From positions 273,262 to 337,261 of the forward strand of contig JAAHFP010000006.1 of assembly GCA_010672925.1 (NCBI GenBank): a DNA stretch of 64,000 nt, given 5' to 3'. The stretch's first letter is position 1. Each line of letters starts with the position of its first letter. A program made the translations under genes and the position numbers. This DNA comes from Symploca sp. SIO1C2. GTDB taxonomy: Bacteria; Cyanobacteriota; Cyanobacteriia; Cyanobacteriales; Coleofasciculaceae. Shown in pieces: positions 9,234 to 17,370 of the stretch. The notes under the pieces are model-generated. The model made no database searches and was not told the origin of the DNA. It saw only the letters and a program-made list of their open reading frames with translations.

Positions 9234-9406
9234 CGCGACTGTTGCTTAACCTGACCAGATTTAGCTGCTTGTTGCAGTTGAATTAAAGCATCAATGTCTT
9301 CTATATCATAGCGAACGGCAAACAGCTCCTTGAGTTGCTCTTCTGTTTCCAAGGTCAGATAACCGCTTTGAATAACCTGATTAACAATTTCGCTAATCAT
9401 AGACAT
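9215..9406 (-). CDS. Small conserved cyanobacterial protein
   Basis: A 63-residue protein beginning MSMISEIVNQVIQSGYLTLETEEQL, a pattern I know from a conserved cyanobacterial hypothetical family. It is acidic and helical with no membrane segment. Its last residues (REGIRC) are encoded by the neighbouring tandem repeat, so the C-terminus may have been altered by repeat growth. The start is supported by AGGAGAGG upstream on the minus strand. Function unknown. Confidence 0.65.
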   Translation of the reverse strand: MSMISEIVNQVIQSGYLTLETEEQLKELFAVRYDIEDIDALIQLQQAAKSGQVKQQSREGIRC

Positions 9407-9557
9407 AACCTCTCCTTTGCTGCCTATATTCGTTATTGTTAGTATCTGATTTTTCTTTTTAAGCTTCTGTGAGAGTTATAGTTACAACTCGTGATAAGTT
9501 GTCTTACTGTATGTGAGCAAGTATTAGAGAGTGGTGTGATACATATTACAGGAAGAA

Positions 9558-10880
9558 ATGACTACCAGACCAAAAGTAATTGTCTTAGATGATGATCCTA
9601 CAGGTTCCCAGACAGTTCATAGCTGTCTACTGCTGACACGCTGGGATGAGGCGACTTTGAAATTGGGACTTAAGGATAGCTCCCCAATCTTCTTTATTCT
9701 AACAAATACTAGAGCACTCACTCCAGAGCAAGCTGCCACAGTTACTAGAGAAGTTTGCCAAAACCTCAAAATTACCTTGGAGGCTGAGGGAATTGAGGAT
9801 TTTCTGGTGGTAAGTCGTTCGGACTCAACCCTGCGGGGACATTACCCTGTAGAAACTGACGTCATTGCAGAAGAAGTCGGACCATTTGATGCCCATTTCT
9901 TGGTACCAGCTTTTTTTGAGGGGGGACGAGTTACCCGTGATAGTGTTCATTATCTGGTAATTGATGGCGTACCAACACCAGTGCATGAAACCGAATTTGC
10001 CCAAGACTCCGTTTTTGGTTACCGTTATAGTTATTTACCAGATTACGTAGAAGAGAAGACTCAAGGCCGCATTAAAGCCAGCGTGGTAGAGAGATTTATA
10101 CTTGATGATATTCGTAGTGGTAGTTTAGAGCGCCTCCAGCAACTTACCGGTAACCAATGTGGAGTAGTAGATGGGGAAACTCAAGGCGATTTAGATCAAT
10201 TTGCCGCAGATATCCTAACAGCAGCAGCACAGGGTAAGCGCTTTCTGTTTCGCTCAGCTGCTAGCATCTTAACCTCCTTGGCTAATCTCGGTCCTCAGCC
10301 GGTGGCAGCAGCAGATATGGCTGAGTATGTGCGGCAAGGGAAGCCTGGAGCGGTGATTGTCGGTTCCCACGTTAAAAAAACCACACAACAGCTAGAGCGT
10401 CTGTTACTAGAGCCAGGGATTGTTGGTGTAGAGGTGGATGTGGCTCATTTATTGGATGAGTCGGAAGCCAAAAGAGCAGAGCTTTTGGCAAAAGTTCTGC
10501 AAACAGTCCAAGAGGCTCATACTAACGGTAAAACATCTGTAGTGTATACCAGTCGTGAAGAACTAGTATTTAAAGATATCCAAACTCGACTAGCATTTGG
10601 GGCAGCAGTTTCTGCTTTATTGATGGATATTGTGCGGGGATTACCAGCAGATATCGGTTTCTTAATTAGTAAAGGGGGAATTACTTCCAACGATGTTTTA
10701 AGTACTGGTTTAAACTTGAGAGCAGCACGACTCTTGGGGCAAATTATACCCGGATGCTCTGTTGTGCGCACACCAGCTGACCATCCCCAATTTCCCGATT
10801 TGCCTGTGGTGCTATTTCCCGGCAATGTAGGAGATGCTAATGCCTTAGCTACGACTTACCAAAGGTTTAAGGGGAGCTGA
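9558..10880 (+). CDS. Four-carbon acid sugar kinase family protein (DUF1537)
   Basis: A 440-residue protein with the N-terminal substrate domain motif VLDDDPTGSQTVHSC and VSRSDSTLRGHYPVE, and the C-terminal nucleotide-binding motifs GSHVKKTTQQ, ISKGGITSNDVL and PVVLFPGNVGD. Members phosphorylate four-carbon sugar acids such as threonate or erythronate; the actual substrate here is unknown. The start is supported by AGGAAG six bases upstream. No sugar-acid catabolic genes are adjacent, so the gene looks isolated. Confidence 0.9.
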   Translation: MTTRPKVIVLDDDPTGSQTVHSCLLLTRWDEATLKLGLKDSSPIFFILTNTRALTPEQAATVTREVCQNLKITLEAEGIEDFLVVSRSDSTLRGHYPVETDVIAEEVGPFDAHFLVPAFFEGGRVTRDSVHYLVIDGVPTPVHETEFAQDSVFGYRYSYLPDYVEEKTQGRIKASVVERFILDDIRSGSLERLQQLTGNQCGVVDGETQGDLDQFAADILTAAAQGKRFLFRSAASILTSLANLGPQPVAAADMAEYVRQGKPGAVIVGSHVKKTTQQLERLLLEPGIVGVEVDVAHLLDESEAKRAELLAKVLQTVQEAHTNGKTSVVYTSREELVFKDIQTRLAFGAAVSALLMDIVRGLPADIGFLISKGGITSNDVLSTGLNLRAARLLGQIIPGCSVVRTPADHPQFPDLPVVLFPGNVGDANALATTYQRFKGS

Positions 10881-10889
10881 GGGAGTGTG

Positions 10890-11013
10890 GGGAGACAAGG
10901 GAGACAAGGGAGACAAGGGAGATATGGGAGACAAGGGAGATATGGGAGACAAGGGAGACAAGGGAGACAAGGGAGACAAGGGAGACAAGGGAGACAAGGG
11001 AGACAAGGGAGAT
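10890..11013. repeat. 9-bp tandem repeat (GGGAGACAA)
   Basis: About fourteen copies of a 9-bp unit, GGGAGACAA with a few GGGAGATAT variants, lie between the convergent sugar-kinase and eboF genes. All frames stay open only because the unit is a multiple of three. The same unit recurs inside the MITE near 61.3 kb. Confidence 0.95.
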
Positions 11014-11052
11014 ATTCCCAATTCCCAAACAACAAACAACAAACAACAATTC

Positions 11053-12423
11053 TCATGTGAGATGTTTGAGGAGCAACTGACAAACATCAGTAGCATCAAT
11101 AGCTCTGTTTTCCAGTAAATCTGTCTGTTGTGTGATCAACAGGGGACTATCGGCGACAGAGGTAGTAACACAACCATGGGAGCCACGGACAAGTGTTGCA
11201 TCAAGGGGAATCACGTCCATTAAATAGCGAAACCCAAGTTGTTTTTTTAGCAGGGTTAGTCCTATCTTTAACGGAGGAAATTTGAGCTGGGGATCCAGGA
11301 AGAGTTCGACGGGATCGAAACCGGGTTTGCGATGAATATCCACAGTTTTAGCAAAGTCAGGAGCACGAGAGTCATCAAGCCAGTAGTAGTAAGTAAACCA
11401 AGCATTGGGCTTTGCGATCGCGACTAATTCCCCGGATCTGGGATGATCTAGATGATAGGCTTGTTTTCCGGCTTCATCTAATACTTCTGCTACTCCCTCC
11501 GTTGCTTCCAGTAGAGAGCGAACTTTGGATATAGAGGCAGGATCGTTGATATAAACGTGGGCAATCTGATGATCTGCCACCGCAAAGGCTTTACTAGCGC
11601 CAGCATCCAGCAACTCTCTTCCCAATTCCTCACGCACAGCAATTAAGCCATTTTGTCTGAGTATTTGGTTGATATGGATTGGTTGGGAGACGGAGGTAAT
11701 ACCGTATCCAGATAAGATGACAATCTGAGCATCCTGTGCTTGATAATATTGAATCAAATCGCCACAGACAGTATCAATCCCTTGGAGATCTGTGGCTACT
11801 TTTTCTGGATCTTGACCAAACTTCTGTAAGCAGTAATCTAAGTGAGGTAAATAGATGAGGGTTAAGGTAGGATGGTAGCGCTCTTCAACTGATTTGGCAG
11901 CATTGGCAATCCAGCAGCTGCAATCGATTGAAGCATTTGGACCCCAAAAGTTGAATAAGGGAAATTGACCTAACTCTGATTGTAGCTGCGATCGCAATTG
12001 GGCTGGTTTAGTATTGATATCAGGGATTTTCCTACCGTCAGCGGGGTACATCGGGCGGGGTGTGACTTCATAATCCGCTGATGAGTACATGTTGTACCAC
12101 CAGAACAGGTTAGCACAGGTGAAGGAAGGGTCGAAGGCACGGGCAAGATCCCAGATTTTAGGAGCCTGAAGCAATTTATTCGACTGTCGCCAAAATTTGA
12201 CTTCACAGCGATCGCGGAAGTACCAGCCATTACCGACGATACCATGTTCGTTGGGATATTTACCTGTGAGATAGGTAGACTGAACCGTGGCAGTAACCGC
12301 AGGTAATACTGGCTTAATCGAAACAAGTTGTCCTTTAGCAGCCCATTGTGATAGATAAGGAGTGTATTCTCCTAGCCAACGGGGTGTTAATCCTACTACA
12401 TTTAGAACAACAGTTTTACGCAT
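11053..12423 (-). CDS. eboF: EboF-like alkaline phosphatase superfamily protein
   Basis: A 456-residue protein of the nucleotide pyrophosphatase/phosphodiesterase branch of the alkaline phosphatase superfamily. It shows VLNVVGLTPRWLGEYTPYL, then PAVTATVQSTYLTGKYPNEHGI with the nucleophile region. The usual SDHG metal motif reads SGYGIT instead, so activity may differ. The last gene of ebo clusters is a protein of this type, and here it completes a collinear eboA-F set. It diverges from a DedA/TVP38-like gene with only 41 bases between start codons. The family is tied to metabolite export; its own reaction is unknown. Confidence 0.85.
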   Translation of the reverse strand: MRKTVVLNVVGLTPRWLGEYTPYLSQWAAKGQLVSIKPVLPAVTATVQSTYLTGKYPNEHGIVGNGWYFRDRCEVKFWRQSNKLLQAPKIWDLARAFDPSFTCANLFWWYNMYSSADYEVTPRPMYPADGRKIPDINTKPAQLRSQLQSELGQFPLFNFWGPNASIDCSCWIANAAKSVEERYHPTLTLIYLPHLDYCLQKFGQDPEKVATDLQGIDTVCGDLIQYYQAQDAQIVILSGYGITSVSQPIHINQILRQNGLIAVREELGRELLDAGASKAFAVADHQIAHVYINDPASISKVRSLLEATEGVAEVLDEAGKQAYHLDHPRSGELVAIAKPNAWFTYYYWLDDSRAPDFAKTVDIHRKPGFDPVELFLDPQLKFPPLKIGLTLLKKQLGFRYLMDVIPLDATLVRGSHGCVTTSVADSPLLITQQTDLLENRAIDATDVCQLLLKHLT

Positions 12424-12464
12424 AATTGATCATTATTAACTAAGGCTTGGGAGAATAGGTCTTT

Positions 12465-13103
12465 ATGAAGAAATACTTAATTATTGTTGGCTGCTTGCTG
12501 CTATTTTTTTTGCTGACATTTTTATTAGTTGAGCAACTGAATATACCAATTTTAACTGACCCAAGCTACTTAATGGAAACTAAGGGTATTAGCAGTGCTG
12601 TTGCCAGTGTTGCCTTACTTACAGTAGATGTATTTTTACCTGCTCCTTCTAGTTTAATCATGATTGCCAACGGAGCCTTATTTGGTATAGTTCTTGGTTC
12701 TTTATTGTCTCTTGTTGGTAGCTTAAGTGCTGGCCTAATCGGATTTTTTATTGGTAGAAGGGGAGGTTCATTACTAGAGAGACTGCTCTCGCGATCGCAG
12801 CGAAAAAAAGCTAATCGAATTCTGGAAAAATGGGGCTTATTAGCGATTATTGTTACCCGTCCAGTACCTTTGTTAGCGGAGACAACGGTGATTATGGCTG
12901 GCACATCGGAAATAAGTTGGCTAGGTATGGCTTTAGCTACTTTAGCTGGCTCTTTACCAGCTGCCCTACTTTATGCCCTCACTGGGGCGACTGCTGCTAG
13001 TTTTGACAATAGTTTACTGATGTTTGGGTTGGTGTTGTTGATTGCTGGAGGATTCTGGTTGGTAGGTAATCGATTACATCATATTCTGGCAAAAAAGCAA
13101 TAG
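12465..13103 (+). CDS. TVP38/TMEM64 (VTT domain) membrane protein
   Basis: A 212-residue membrane protein with an N-terminal hydrophobic helix and the VTT/DedA signature: PAPSSLIMIANGALFGIVLG, then GFFIGRRGG, a basic loop (RSQRKKANRIL), and VTRPVPLLAETTVIMAG. Five or six helices are expected. Family members act in lipid scrambling or transport and membrane homeostasis. It is the only plus-strand gene within the ebo/VioB-like locus and sits head to head with eboF, so a shared regulatory gap is likely. A link to metabolite export is inference. Confidence 0.85.
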   Translation: MKKYLIIVGCLLLFFLLTFLLVEQLNIPILTDPSYLMETKGISSAVASVALLTVDVFLPAPSSLIMIANGALFGIVLGSLLSLVGSLSAGLIGFFIGRRGGSLLERLLSRSQRKKANRILEKWGLLAIIVTRPVPLLAETTVIMAGTSEISWLGMALATLAGSLPAALLYALTGATAASFDNSLLMFGLVLLIAGGFWLVGNRLHHILAKKQ

Positions 13104-13139
13104 CTAAAGTGACAAAAGTAGGTTGGGGGTCACGCAAGT

Positions 13140-13173
13140 GAAACCCAACACCAATGTTCTGCTGTTGGGTTTC
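13140..13173. terminator. Bidirectional hairpin terminator
   Basis: A perfect 11-bp stem (GAAACCCAACA at 13140-13150, complement at 13163-13173) with a 12-base loop, followed by GCTTTTAG. It lies between the convergent TVP38-like gene and the 762-residue gene, where a terminator for both is expected. Confidence 0.75.
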
Positions 13174-13195
13174 GCTTTTAGTGATTTGGGATAAC

Positions 13196-15484
13196 TTAGT
13201 GCAATAACAAGTATCCAAAACCTAACAAAGCCAGCACAACTACAATAGCGATCGCTATCGGTTTGAAATTGGGGGCTTTATTTGGTGGAGTATCTTTGAC
13301 TGGTGGTGCTTTATCTGGCAAAGGCTCTGTTACTGGTGTCGTTTTTGCTGGACTTATAGAATCTACAATCAATCTAGGTGGGATTTGACTCAGGTATTGA
13401 TCATAGAGTTCGAGAATGCGACGCTGACCAGCAGAGAGGGCACGAGTAACTGGCATGTACTGAGAAGATGTAAACAACTCCGGGCTAGTTACCCTAAGAA
13501 TTTTTCCCCGCCACTCCTGGAACTTGAGAGGGCTGTTAATGAAGTCCATCACTGGATACATGAGATGGTATGTGTTGTAAACTTCATTGAATACCCTCTG
13601 GTTCACTTGGGTAATATCAGGATTAGTCCTAAGCCACTCTTCAAAAGAGTCTGCCATAGCGTTATGGAAAGGCAAACAACGAATGACTGTATAAAAAGCT
13701 GAAGCAACTGTCTCAGCATTGCCTAGATTAAAAGGTGCGCCGACATATGATTGTTCCGGTAACGCTGGAGAAAAAGCGATGTTGGGTGTACCTGGATGGA
13801 GAGCCCTGACTCCAATGGTCACCTCTCCATCTCTGGTGACAGGAATAGGTGGTGTGTCCTGTGTGTAAGGTTGGAATGTCTCATTTGGATCTTTATAAAA
13901 CAATTCGACGTTTTCATCCTGGGTTAGAGCCAGCGTCGTCCCTCCGGGAAGTGGCTGCCCACCATAGTACTGAACCTTAACAGTAAATGTGGGCATCTCA
14001 GCATCATTATTCCAGGAGGGATTGGGCTGATTGACATATACTCCGCGTTGGTCTGTTTGTGCGGTGAGTGGAGTTTCTATCAATGCCAAGACAGGGGTCT
14101 GAGAATCACCTTGAGAATCGTAAGATTCAACTTGGATAACCAACGGGTTGTTTTGGATATTATCTGCAGTGATACCTCTTGGAATCTCAGTGATATCTAC
14201 CACCCCTGCTGTTTGTTCATAGCTTGATTTATCATTTAGTAAAGTGGCAATTAGCTGAAATTCATTGTTTAGTAGTAAGCCCAGTTGAACAGTACCAAAG
14301 TTTGCTTTTTGGCCTGAACTATCATATTCGGGCATTGCTGTACCGAGATCCACACTCAACCGTTCAACATCAGTTCCGTTGACTTTGACTTCCACTGTTG
14401 CTGGTCCTAGTGTTACTTGTGCTGGGTAACTGGGAAGGTCTTTTGCCTGCACTTTAATTCCATCATTGCCTTCATTGCTTCCATTGTTATTCGGGAAGGG
14501 AATCAGAAGACGCCCCTCAGGAACGCTAACTAACTCGCCTTGCTTCCACAAACCAATCCAACCGACGACACGGCTATAAGCATGGTTAATTGGTCGTGGT
14601 GGTTTAGTTGTAGATAGTCCTTTTTGGTAATCTTCTTGTGCTTGATTGTACTCCTGATATAGTGTGGCAATTTCCTCCATGCGAAGATAAAGCTCACCAG
14701 GACATATTCCGTTGAAGGCATCTCCTTGGAAGTAAATTGTGTCGTAGTTTGTGAAGCGCAGCATCAGCCCTGCTACCTCAGGAGAAGCCATTGCATCTCG
14801 TAGCTGGGTGGCGAGGGTAGAGCTTTCAGCGTCCAACCACTGAATGTCGTCTTTATGAAAGCAAGTTTGGAAAACAGCAGAAAATGTTCCGGCAATGATC
14901 AGATCTCCGGTGGCGTTATAGTTATGTGTACTCCCGATCCATCGTGAGTGCATACGGTACTTGACGGGGGCAGTGAATCCCCTATCTGATGAACCTAAAG
15001 TAAAGCTATCTGCAAAAATTTGCGAACTCCAGAAGGACACTGGATTAACGTCAACCAACTTGGCACTGATAGTGTTGAGGTTGAACTGCAATGGCAGATC
15101 TATCCAAGAATCGCTGTTCTGATAGCTCCCGCTTGCATCAGTGTAACCAGTGACGTGGGTGAAATCTGTCGGTTTGGAAAAATTTGGGTTTTGGATTTTG
15201 GGGAGATTCTCGGTAACGAACCCACACTGATTACCTCCGTAGTAAGCCCATTCTGCTGGCGGTACTTTGTCCTCTGGCTTATCATATGGGATGGGTACTA
15301 CAGACCAATCTTGGAACTCGCTTTCGGTATATACTCCTTGGCTGTGCAAGTAAGGACAGTTCAGTTGGGCATTGGGAGGATCGTAAGTATCTATGGGGGG
15401 ACTATAGTCATTGTTATTAAAGGTGCTAGGATTCCAGTAGTTGTAACCCTGGAAATAAAGTCGGGGAAGTCGTAATACGCCCAT
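13196..15484 (-). CDS. VioB N-terminal-domain-like protein with C-terminal membrane anchor
   Basis: A 762-residue protein matching the N-terminal half of VioB. It opens MGVLRLPRLYFQGYNYWNPS (VioB opens with a similar FPRIHFRG segment), and shares VVGWIGLWKQGELVSVPEGR near residue 310 and YMPVTRALSAGQRRILELY near residue 685. VioB joins two oxidised tryptophan units in violacein synthesis. The ferritin-like half is absent and is encoded by the gene just upstream, 25 bases away. A proline-rich linker leads to one C-terminal helix (AIAIVVVLALLGFGYLLLH), making it a tail-anchored protein. The substrate is unknown, and no tryptophan oxidase gene is present in this window. Confidence 0.8.
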   Translation of the reverse strand: MGVLRLPRLYFQGYNYWNPSTFNNNDYSPPIDTYDPPNAQLNCPYLHSQGVYTESEFQDWSVVPIPYDKPEDKVPPAEWAYYGGNQCGFVTENLPKIQNPNFSKPTDFTHVTGYTDASGSYQNSDSWIDLPLQFNLNTISAKLVDVNPVSFWSSQIFADSFTLGSSDRGFTAPVKYRMHSRWIGSTHNYNATGDLIIAGTFSAVFQTCFHKDDIQWLDAESSTLATQLRDAMASPEVAGLMLRFTNYDTIYFQGDAFNGICPGELYLRMEEIATLYQEYNQAQEDYQKGLSTTKPPRPINHAYSRVVGWIGLWKQGELVSVPEGRLLIPFPNNNGSNEGNDGIKVQAKDLPSYPAQVTLGPATVEVKVNGTDVERLSVDLGTAMPEYDSSGQKANFGTVQLGLLLNNEFQLIATLLNDKSSYEQTAGVVDITEIPRGITADNIQNNPLVIQVESYDSQGDSQTPVLALIETPLTAQTDQRGVYVNQPNPSWNNDAEMPTFTVKVQYYGGQPLPGGTTLALTQDENVELFYKDPNETFQPYTQDTPPIPVTRDGEVTIGVRALHPGTPNIAFSPALPEQSYVGAPFNLGNAETVASAFYTVIRCLPFHNAMADSFEEWLRTNPDITQVNQRVFNEVYNTYHLMYPVMDFINSPLKFQEWRGKILRVTSPELFTSSQYMPVTRALSAGQRRILELYDQYLSQIPPRLIVDSISPAKTTPVTEPLPDKAPPVKDTPPNKAPNFKPIAIAIVVVLALLGFGYLLLH

Positions 15485-15509
15485 GTCTGGTTCCTCCTTA
15501 ATTAGTTGA

Positions 15510-16490
15510 TTAGTTTACTCGCTCACCTGCGGGAATATATTCAAAGGTTGGTCCGGGGAGGTAGTCGGTGTCCGGTACTGTTCCTCCTGTATTGCGTAAC
15601 ACTGCGGCTTGCCGGTTTAACTGTTTCATCAGCGTGGTGGATTTATAAAATACCTCCGGATGATTGCTGCTGAAAGTACTTTGAAGTTCGTCGAGCAAAT
15701 TGCTGTAAGTCGAGTTGAATGCTTGGTTAGCCTCCTGCTGCTCCGGATTGTACTCATGCTCATAGGGAGCATCGATCACCTGGTAAACGTCTGTATCAAG
15801 GTTGAGGAAGCCCTGTTCGATCGCCCTGTAAACTCCAAGGAACTTCCAGAAATGTGCTAATTCATGCTCGCCGTCTTCGTGTTCATTCTTAGAGAACCCT
15901 TCGCCCTGCTTGACGATCAAATCCACTGCCTTTAAGGCATCTTGTTGACAACCAACCTGGATTAATGTCCCTACCCCAGGATTATCAAATGTTGGCAACT
16001 GCTTTCTTCGGCTACAATAGTTTAGGTCTTCAGTCAGTTCCGGTCTAATATATTGCTCGTAAAATTGACCCAGGGTTAGTATCCCACTGCAAAGATCATA
16101 GTACTCAGGAAACTCAATACTGAGGAAATTTTTGATTGAATCGTAAGAAAGTCGCCCTAGCTTTACCTCGACGTCGATTTCCCCCTCAGAAATTGGAGGG
16201 CGTAGCAGTGGGCATGGATATTGGGGTAGGTAGGGCGACTCAGTGAGTGCTGGTGTCCCTCCTAGGGAGTTGAGGATATTCGAGACTAATCCCATGTGTA
16301 ACATCTCTTCTACAATCACAGACATAATTGTCTGAGCAGCTTGAGCACCTGCCTGACTACCCCCATCATTGAGAGGTTTAATAGACCAATAGGTATAGAG
16401 ATAGGTGGGGATTGTTGTCAATTCTGCGGCCATTGCTGAACGCAGGTTATTCTGTAATGTCGTTGATATAATATCAGTGTCGGTCATCAT
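15510..16490 (-). CDS. Ferritin-like protein, VioB C-terminal-half type
   Basis: A 326-residue protein of the ferritin-like family found in the second half of VioB. Likely di-iron ligands are Glu23 (AAELTTIPTYLYTYWS), the EEMLH motif with Glu62 and His65, Glu197 in KQGEG and the HELAH motif with Glu210 and His213. The middle carries PYLPQYPCPL, also seen in the 948-residue fused paralogue. The gene precedes the 762-residue VioB-N-like gene by 25 bases, so together they equal one VioB-type protein cut in two. It probably forms a heteromeric enzyme with it; the reaction is unknown. Confidence 0.85.
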   Translation of the reverse strand: MMTDTDIISTTLQNNLRSAMAAELTTIPTYLYTYWSIKPLNDGGSQAGAQAAQTIMSVIVEEMLHMGLVSNILNSLGGTPALTESPYLPQYPCPLLRPPISEGEIDVEVKLGRLSYDSIKNFLSIEFPEYYDLCSGILTLGQFYEQYIRPELTEDLNYCSRRKQLPTFDNPGVGTLIQVGCQQDALKAVDLIVKQGEGFSKNEHEDGEHELAHFWKFLGVYRAIEQGFLNLDTDVYQVIDAPYEHEYNPEQQEANQAFNSTYSNLLDELQSTFSSNHPEVFYKSTTLMKQLNRQAAVLRNTGGTVPDTDYLPGPTFEYIPAGERVN

Positions 16491-17090
16491 GATTACCTTC
16501 TCCTGTGTTGACTTTTAGAACTAATTATGTATTCAAAGCGATTACTAAAGCAATCGCAGTGGTTGACACATCGGCTTGAAAGTTACCGGAAAACACTAAT
16601 TTCATGTTATTTAATGAGCAACTTACAAAAGTAGTAATAGAATTGGGCTATTAGGTCTAAATCTAAGTAAGAAATAGTAGGCAAGGGTGTAGGCTCGACT
16701 TACCTAATTCTGGCAAAATGCATTAGGACTTTATCTGAAATCCGTTCCTATCTAAGGAGCAGAATATCTGAGCGCATCCCAGCTAGCAGCAGGCGAATTC
16801 TCCGTTGAATTTTTTTCAATACAGTCGTCTGCAAACAAGCAACATAATTCAGGATTAGTTCGACTTGGAATTGATGGATGTCTTGTTGCCACAGTCGGCA
16901 CAGTTACTGACAGCCTAGACATTCCAATTTTTACTGGAGAATTCCGTCTCATCATGAAGTAGGAAACCGTAGATTGATTCATCAATTATGATGTCTTCGT
17001 GGTTTCTCAGGTCTCTAATTGAAATTTTCTTCATTCAAGGTCAAATACAAGTTGAATTATGTCAGGAGTTAGAGGTGATTTCCCAATTTT

Positions 17091-17170
17091 TTTACAAAGT
17101 TTTACATGCTCATCAATCTCTCAAATACTTGACTGATTTATGGTGGAAACAGTATCTATAAATACAAAAA
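17091..17170 (-). promoter_or_regulatory. Conserved cluster upstream element, copy 1
   Basis: On the minus strand this segment reads TTTTTTGTA, then a 14-base palindrome-like GTATTTATAGATAC (17152-17165), TTTCCACCATAAAT, and 40 bases later TTTGTAAAAAAA. The same order of TTTTGTA, TTTCCACCAT and TTTGTAAAA precedes the 521- and 1234-residue genes. The GTA-N8-TAC core fits an NtcA site, but this is only a pattern match. It lies about 650 bases upstream of the 326-residue gene. Confidence 0.45.
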
Positions 17171-17267
17171 ATATTGACTATACTAAAAACCCTAAAATTA
17201 GGCACAACAACAAACTGGCAGATGTCAAATAAAATCGCCATTTCCAAACTCATTATTTATTACTATC

Positions 17268-17345
17268 GAGAAACTATAAATGGAACGGGATGTCTAAATT
17301 TATTGATATGACACGTTTGCTGGATTCTTTTTGGACTGAAGTCCA
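17268..17345 (+). repeat. Dispersed repeat, copy A
   Basis: One of seven related copies in the window. It shows the family order AAACTATAAATGGAACGGGATG, TTGATATGAC, GTTTGCTG and TTCTTTTT. It is non-coding and lies next to the 3' end of eboE. Confidence 0.65.
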
Positions 17346-17370
17346 ACTACGGCTTATTACTCATTACTCA

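Larger units (their letters stand above)
16491..17370. other. Long intergenic region upstream of the 326-aa gene
   Basis: Contains no intact gene. A 69-codon open stretch without a start codon (16756-16962, plus strand) ending LDIPIFTGEFRLIMK could be a gene remnant. A partial copy of the cluster upstream element lies at 17091-17170 and a dispersed repeat at 17268-17345. The promoter of the split VioB-like pair is expected here. Confidence 0.5.

Noticed and set aside
10890..11013. CRISPR array
   Set aside because: Units are 9 bp and contiguous, with no unique spacers; the same applies to the other tandem arrays.
10845..11118. Several open frames over the GGGAGACAA array
   Set aside because: Low-complexity translations in every frame, between convergent real genes.
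16752..16985. 77-residue minus-strand frame
   Set aside because: No ribosome binding site or domain; the plus strand of the same segment is more protein-like.
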